Shown here one piece after another: positions 54,601-63,600 of a stretch of 64,000 nucleotides of DNA (its first letter is position 1; each line of letters opens with the position of its first letter). The notes beneath the pieces were generated by a model. The model worked only from the letters and a program-made list of their open reading frames with translations. It was not told the origin of the DNA and ran no database searches. Origin of the DNA: Anisus vortex (taxonomy: Eukaryota > Mollusca > Gastropoda > Planorbidae); assembly GCA_949126835.1 (NCBI GenBank), contig OX421494.1:56920358-56984357 (forward strand), read 5' to 3'. A program made the translations under genes and the position numbers.

Positions 54601-57600
54601 AATTCTTACTTTTTCACTCAAGCATCATAAATGATTTTAGTTTCATTCTTAAAAAAATATTTTTACTCCTTAGAATTTTGTAACAAATATTCCTCTTGTG
54701 TATTATTTTGTAATTATGATACTGATGAATGGAGATCAATTATTTCATTTTGTTATGCCTAAACATGTCAAGATAACTGAGACAAGGATTTCAACACATG
54801 GGAATGCTATAAATACATTACAAGAATTATTTTAAACAAGAGAAAACATTTAATTATTCATTGATTATAGTAATATTCAGCCTTTCCTCAACTATTTAAA
54901 ATGAATTGAACAAGAAAATCTTAATAAAAAAAATTTTTGTTCTAAATTTTAATGACATGCATAAACCAAATTGTTAAATGGTTTGAATTCCAGATGGAAA
55001 GTCAATTTCAGAAATTCAGAAATCTACTTACATTAGAAGGCTGAATCCAGAATTTGCCATCTGTGTTTCCACTTGTGATAGCATAGTGGATTCCTGTATC
55101 TCCTTTATTGGTGTCCAGGTCTTGTACAGAGAAGTTCATGTAATTTGATTCATTGATCAAGATGTTCACAAAGGCCGGACAAAATGTCAGGCCGCCACTG
55201 GAGCTGACCACAACCTTCAGGCTGGCGTTGGAGCACACAGCAGTGCCCTTGGCGCAGGCGGCCAGGCCCACGGTGTAGTTCCCGGCACTCAGTGGGCCAG
55301 TGGTCTGCATGAGCCCCGTGGTGCTGTTGATCATGAACTCTGATGTGTGGTTGAGAAGTTTGTACTCCACCCCCTCATCCCCTCTGCTGGACAAGGTGGT
55401 CACCTCTTGGGACACGGCCTGAACCTGTGGGTTGCATGTCGAGGCCTGGGAGAAGTAAATGACCGGCAGAGGCAGCGGCCACTCTGGAGCTTCAATGACA
55501 TTTTTAACCTTGATCTCCACTGTGGCTGTGGCTGTCTTAGGTTGGAAAGAATTGTCGCTGGCGGTCACAATGAGAGTATAGCTATTTTTAACCTCATAGT
55601 TGAGCGTGGTATTTAGCATGAGCCGGCCGTCAGGGCTGCCCAATGAAAACACATCATCAGGATTTTGAGACGAGATTGTGTACTTCACTTGTCCAGAGGA
55701 GCCGAAATCTGGGTCATAGGCATAGAGAGACCCGATGTAGCCCCTGACAGGACTGTCCTCCGGCACCGTGAAGTTGTATCCGGACACCTGGTGCCTTGTG
55801 GTCAGGTCTTCAACAAATATCGGCGCGGTGTTGCTGTCCACTATGCTGACCGCCAGAAACTTTGAGTCCGAGCGAGGCGGTGAGCCATGGTCCAGGACGT
55901 TCACGCTGAAGTTGTACAAGGATTTAAGGCGCCGGTCAAACTGACCGGCAGTAGTGATCACTCCAGTCGTAGGGTTGATTTGAAACTTACCATCCGTGCC
56001 AGTCTCTATGTAGTATGTAAAGCCAGTATTAGAAATATCTGCGTCTTTGGCGCTGATGGTGGAAACTGCCTAGAAAGAAAGAAAGTTTATATAGTCACTT
56101 TGTGTTTCAGCTTTTCTAATCTATTTATACAAAACTGCATTTGTTGAAAAACTCAAAGAAAGGATGAATGTCTTCCCTACATGGCACTAGTTACCAAACA
56201 TACAGAAACAGACAACTACTGTACTTGGCCTGGTGGAGTATTCTCAAACACATTCACTGGCGACTGAAACTGTAATACTGGGTCATTGTCATTGACATCT
56301 GTCACATTGATGATAACAACAGCTCTGTCTATGGATACACCATCTGTCACCATGACACCTAAATACAGTAGTTCAACAAAATGTTTCACCAGATTTGCAC
56401 TTATCTTGTTTGATTTAAAAAAGCTAGCCTAATCAAAACATATAACTTGTAAGCTATGTTTAAAAACACATAAAAATGTGTATTAAAATAATATATATAT
56501 GTATAATAAATGAACTGTTCAAATGAAATAAAACAGCGATGGTGTGTATCTCTGTAAACTAAACCAGTTGTATGAAGGCAAGTATTGCAATTTAAGAAAA
56601 TGTTCATTCACTTTTGTTAAAATAGATAGCAATAATTAGTTTTTACAAAAAGTTTTATTTTTCCATTAAATGCCTGAAATGTGACAATGTGTAACCAAAT
56701 TTTCTTAATTCAAGTAAAGGGGGTTGGCCTTGAAAATATGTCCCTAGAAAAACATCTTCTTTATGGGACCCATCAACTAAAGAAGACATTATAAAATTTA
56801 ACAAATTCAGGCAAGACCTGCAAGGTTCATTACTAGCGAATATTCACAACTGACAAGAGTAACACCAATAGTCAAATCACTAAACCTAGAAACACTAGAG
56901 GACAGAAGGGCAAAACGTAAAGTAGTAATATTACATAAGGCATTAAACTCTAATTTAGAAATACAACCCAATAACAATATGTTACAATGCTCAAAAAAGC
57001 ATAAGGACTATAACACTTTCCTAATCCCTTATGCGAGAACAAATGCATATAGATACCATTTCTTCACAAGTGCCAACCGGACATGGAGTGGGTTACCTGA
57101 ATAAACCAGGAAAACCAGTAAAATAACATCATCGAAAACACTAATAAAAATGCAATACTAGAGTCAGACCACGGATGAGCGTAGGACGCAAGAATATTCT
57201 TTACAGAAGAGCGTCTGTAATATACTAGATAAAGGGAACTGTATTATTGAAAAAGTATTATTAAAATAATCGTTGTTATAATATTTTTGAATATCTTTCT
57301 CAGATAATGGTAATGTGACAGACTTTACAATTTGTCTTTAAATTAACACAAGTTATTTCTCAGATAATGGTAATGTGACAGACTTTACAATTTGTCATTA
57401 AATTAACACAAGTTATTTTCCTGCCGCAATGTCTCTTACCAAATGTTATAGAAGAATAGGTTTCAGCATCAAGTTGATCAACACGAACTGTACCATTAGA
57501 GAAAACATTGACTAGAAAGGCAACACTGGTTGGCTGGTATGGTGGAGAACTGTTGAACACTAACAAAGATCTTTTTGTGTCAAAATCTGTTGCATCCAGC

Positions 57601-60600
57601 TGGACATAATAAAATATCATGAGAAATTTCATTCACAAGCAAGAAAACTGTTTTAAAAACATCATTTGAAAAAACCTTATCATAACTGTGTGCAATTGGA
57701 AATTTAAATTCAATATTGAACTAAGTGTATACTTTTAAGTTAGTCATAGGCAGAAACTATAAGTATATCTTCCAAATTATAATCTGCATAGACCACTTTA
57801 AAGCTTAACATTTTCTGAAGTCCTTCCTTCACTTGTTAAACTGATATAGTTCTGTCAATTTAACCTACCTGGATGTAGTTGACTGTATTCTCTTGCACCT
57901 GGAAGTTGAAGGAGTTTGAAGCAAACTTGGGCGGGGCAAAGGTTGTTTGAGTGACATTGACAGTGACGGCAGTAAGAGAAAGTCTTGGTGGTTTACCTCC
58001 TGTTGGTGTAAAAAATTCCTGTCACTATAGCGCCAGTCTTTATAATCCAAACATACATTAACATATAATACAGTCCTCCAATGAACAAATTGGGAGATAA
58101 ACAAGTTGTATATTACTACAGAGTAACATTGCACTGGATTTGTTGTCTTAAATGGCAGCAAGATGACAATTAGGGCATCTAAAATAATCTTGGACAGTGT
58201 AGAAACAAATCTAAGGCATGTAAGAGTCAGTGACAGGTAGGAGTCAGTGGCAGGTAGGAGTCAGTGCCAACAGGCTGAAACCCAGCCAACACACATGAAA
58301 CATGTGGTGTTGCAGGCAAGTGTGCCCTCATGGAGGAATAACCAACATATCCCGTTACTTTTTAAGGCTAATTTTTTCTTTTTAAACAAAGCAGTCCTCA
58401 TTCAAGCCCAGCTGCCAACCAATCCCTGTCACCCTACAGGAATTTTGGGCCTAGGACATAATATTCTTCTAGCTAGAAGAAACGTCTATAAACTTTAAGT
58501 CAGTTTGTGATCACAACAAAAAAACAAGATTCTTCATCTTTCTATTATTTAAGAAGTAGAGTGCTGTAAAGATGTAAAATGATGAAAGAATCACTTACTA
58601 TCCTGTACTCTGACAACTAAATCATAGCTATTCTTCACACTGTAGCTCAAACATTTATCACAGGCAAGGGAAATCACTCCAGTGGATCGATCTATGGCAA
58701 AGTTTGAACTGTAGGGCATGGCAACCAGACTGTAGACTAGGTCACCATCCAAATCTTTGTCATGGTCTGTGGCTGACACCTTAGGAAAACAAGTGATGTC
58801 AGGTAATGGACACTTTGGTTTTATTTCACAGTATCAACATAGTATATCTTTATCGTTTAAATGTTCAGATGCTCTTTCTAGTCAAAATATGATTGTGTCC
58901 TTCATTTATCCATGATTTAAGTCTAGTTTTGCATGTCAATAGTAATATTAAGCAATCTTAAGTTTTTGGTTTTCTGGACCAGTTCAGGAAACCCATTCCA
59001 TGCCCAAATACCACTTGAGAGAAGAAGAAAAAACTTATTTGATTAGGATGGTATTTAGTTTTTGATTAGGATGGTATTTAGTTTAAATGTCCTTGAGTTG
59101 GGAGAAGTATATCCTAACACTGAATCACTGAATTGTAACAATGAAGGCATACAGGGGAGACAACTAAAACTATTTGATCACTTCTAATGACATAAAGCTG
59201 AAAGCACTAGGACTGGGTCTTTGGTTTTACACAGCTGATTCTCATCAAATATTGTGGATAGAGTTTCATAGAATGTTAAATATTAGAGAGGAATTACATG
59301 TGCAATGTTGTTCAAATTACTAAGTGAACTACAGAAATATAACAGTTCATTTGATCTATTAATAGTAAAGTAAAGTAATAAATTGATCCATGGGGTAGGT
59401 GAAGCAGCGTTCACCAGTTCTGTGGCCATGGGCATACTAGGGGAATGCGTGGCCAGCACAATGCCCAGCCGACTTCACTTTACTTAAACCCAGGTACCCA
59501 TCAGAGCTGTAGACTCAGGGACAACCTCCAGACCTGAGAACAAATCTTAGCCTTCACCAGGATTCAAACACAGGACCTACTGTACACCAATTTATTGAGT
59601 GAAACTAAATCAAGGCACACTGTTCTTTGTACTTATTAGGTTCTTGCAATATTTAAAATGCAAAGAATTTAATAAAATAATGCATTTAATTGAGTGATCA
59701 CTTTACATACATTAAGCTTACTGATAATTTATAACATGACAGTAAAACTCAACTGTAGTAATGTGGGTTCCTCGAATAGCGTTTTCATTGACACTGCCTC
59801 CTGGACTGGATATGAAGACTGGATCAAACTCATTAGCATACTCGAATATCACGGTCACTTGAACCACAGTGTCGTGCAGACCATCTTTTGCAGACACGCT
59901 CAGAATGATGTATGGAGTGGAACTCGCAGAGTCAAGGTCATTTTCTTTGATGAGGAACAGCTCACCTGATGCTGATTCTAGCCTCAAGTCTGAAACATTG
60001 TTAACACATTCACTTCATGCATTTCTTTTCTGTCTGCCCAAACAGAAATAAAAAAAACTGTTCTTTAATAAATTCTTTTCTTAGCTACAACAAAAACTTG
60101 TCATTTTGGATTCATTGTTATCTAGAAGATTTAGTAAAACATTTAGCTACCTAGGGGACACGATGGCCGTGCAGCAGCGCATTCGGCTGGCATACCGAAG
60201 GTCCTGGATACGAATCCTGGTGAGGCTAGGATTTTTACCCAGGTCTGGAGGGTGTCCCTGAGTCTACCCAGCTCTGATGGGTGCCTGACTTAACTCAATA
60301 GCTACCATGGCATTTCCCCCCGTTTTGCCTGTATGGCCAGCCCGTTTTCATGACCTTATTTTTTTACATAGGCCCAACGCAATCAAAGCTTTTTTTACAG
60401 CTTTTATTATGAATGAAGCCCTTTAGTCTAAGTGTTACATATCAAAATAAGCAGAAATAAAAGCGTATCTACAATATGCTAATAGAACATTTTTAAATTC
60501 TGGAATAAGTGTGAAAGTTGAGGTGAAAGTAAGAATGTTGTTTTAGAAACAAAGACAAACAATTAAGAAATATTCAACTTACAGTCTAATAACTCCGAAA

Positions 60601-63600
60601 ATAATAATCCGAATAAAAAAGAAACTTTGCGATCCTATTAAGAATTCTATTGAAAACACTCGCTTCAAATTTCAATAATTTTTGTTCACAAATAACAAAG
60701 ATACACACAAAAAACTAAACACAAGTACAGTAAGAATACTAAGGGAAAAAAAATGGAAAATTAAACCAGACATCAACAAAAAATCACTTTTAAACACAAA
60801 ATACATGTGTTCCAGTTAATATTTACATCTGAAAAGAACGAATACGGAAGTAGACGATTAAAAACAAGGACGTTAGTTTATTATTTCTAAATCTTGGATT
60901 GGATTTGGACAAAATAAATGTATAAGGGTTTCTGAGCCGCAAAATGCGGCTCGTGGTCTTGCGAGACGGCTGGCTTGAGCCGCAAAATGCGGCTCATGGT
61001 AGTTAAAGAGTTAAGTTGGGGTAAAGTAAAGGCGGCTGTGTATAGTGCTGGCCACACAGTCACCTAGTATGCCGGGGCCACATAAACAGGTGAGTGCTGC
61101 TTCACCGGTGCTATGGATCAATTTGGTCCAACAGGATACTTACTTTACTTATCTACCTAAGGCCTAGAATTTTAAAAAAAATCATAATAACTAAGTACAA
61201 ACAATCTAATTATTTCTGTAAACTGAAACACTGCACCATTTTTATATTGACCAATCTTGTGAAAAAAGAAAACCCTACAAAAGCAACTAAAAGAATGATT
61301 GCTTACACTTGTCATCGTTGCCAGATTTGATGACGTATTGAATAATGTCCCCATCAGCATCCACTGCTGAAACCTGGCCAATGAGCATGTTTGCTGGTGT
61401 ACTTTCAGAGATGTTGAATAGATAGGGCAGAGCACCAACGAAGTACGGAGCGTGGTCGTTGACGGGTAGGACTTGGATCACGACCTCAGCAAGAGATGAC
61501 CTGAGGACACAAATGTGTTAATTAGTCATTAAATGTATATCAACTTATTTAGGGGTGTTTTACCTCTTTATATCAATCAAATCATCATGCAATAATTGAA
61601 TCAATATTTTGAGTAGAATTGTTGCCTGTTAAGGCTTCCTTTTCCAGACCAGATTATTAAGTCTTTATTGTGTTAAAAACCTGGTTTGGGTGTTGGATTC
61701 AATCTTCCCAGATCTGAAGAGTGTCACTAGGTTGGCCCAGATCTGACATAAGCCGGGGGAAAGTGAAGCTCTTTGTGCATTGTGCTGACCAAACAATCCC
61801 ATGTGTGGAATGGCCATGGTATCTCCCATACTATTAGAGTGCCCTGCCTTGCAAGTTAGAATGGATGGAAACACAGTTTGCACCAAACCTATATAGGGAC
61901 TTGGCTACACTCTCCTCCGAGCCCTAACATAGTATTCTTGGCTTGTTGAGAAGTTAAGCTCAAGTCTGGTTAATTATAATTCTACTCCTTTGTTACTAAA
62001 TGATGTCAAAGGTTTAATTAAACTTTTCTTGTTTTAGTACAAAAACACTGAATACTGAACCAAACATAGTTTAACTTAGTAATCTAATTGAAACATTAAA
62101 ATCAATTAATATAGGTCATTAATTTAAACAAAATTTCATTAAAATTTTAATCTAGGGTGTAATTTTATACAAAAATAGAGACTGGATGTTTTATTTAAAA
62201 TGAAAATTATGCCACTTGGTATGGTGAAACAAAATCAGATTGACCAATTAATTATTAATAAAAACTGGTGAACACTGCTTCATCGGCCCTGTCTGGATCA
62301 ATTTGGTCCAACTAGATACTTCACTTCATTTTATTTTAAAAGGTGTGAGACATCTATAAAAATAAGGATGAAGATAAGTAAATTCTTTGCAGTAAAGTTT
62401 GCCTACCTTCTTTTACTTTCAACTAAGCTGTTGTCCGTAGCTTTCACAATCATAGAATAGGTGCCAACATCAGCAGACACAAGATTTCTGGATAGAGTTA
62501 TCCTCCCTATCTTGGGGTCAATGGCCACAGCAGAAGAGAAGGATGAAGGTTGTAGAGAGTATAATACTTCTCCATTTTGCTGAGCATCTGCATCTGTTGC
62601 TGTAACCTGCCAACCATAATCATTATTTATATTGCACACAAGAAAAGTAAGTCAAAGTATGATTCTATCAATGATCAATCTTCTAAAAATAAAACCTTTA
62701 ACCGTATTTATAACAAGCTAAATTGCCCGGCATTGCCAAGGGGAAACTAATATACGCCTGCATAAGAAGGCATAATAAAAATTTTATAAACTGTAAAGAA
62801 CAGAAAGCTATTGCTCTAAATCTAATAATTTAAAAAAAAAAATTATTTTTTTTACTGAAGACTTTTAACAAAGTAATTTGAAATAAATATTGTAATCAGG
62901 TTTTAAAAAAAAGGCTTTTTATTTAACAAAAATATAAATTGCCCGGTGATGCTCGTAGATTTACAATCCATTTTTTACTAAAGTAATATTAATTGAAAAA
63001 AAAATGTAAAATAAAAAAAGGTATTAGTCTAACTGCCTGTATGGCAGTCTGATATGTTAACCACTTAGGTGGCGAAGGCACATGTCCGAAGTGAAATCGC
63101 AAAAGTATTATATGAGTCAATAAGGTCACGTGTCTTTAAATGAACTACAATAATTGGTTGAACACACACACCTAAATATATATAGATAATGCCTTATAAG
63201 AATGAATGGACATAGCTCAGCCACATTCTCCACATAGACTGGAAAAGGCTTCCAAGCATAGCCATGAGATGGACACTTGAGATGGACACCCTAAGGGAAA
63301 AGAGCAATGGAGAAAGACCACTGGACACACTGGACCACTGGACACACTGGACACATAGATACGAACCATGGAAGAAGAAGTTACAGGACTTAGGGACAAA
63401 AGCCAGCATGAAATCACTTGCCCAGGACAGGTAGAAATAGTGGCAAATTATCACTTCCTGATGCTCCCCAAGATGGGACAAATAATATAATATTCAAAAG
63501 TATAAATTAAAACTGCTTCAAGCAATATGTCAACGTGTAACTTCATTCTGTCAAGGCTGTACAGTAGATACTCTTTTTGATTTTATTCTTGAAATAAAAA

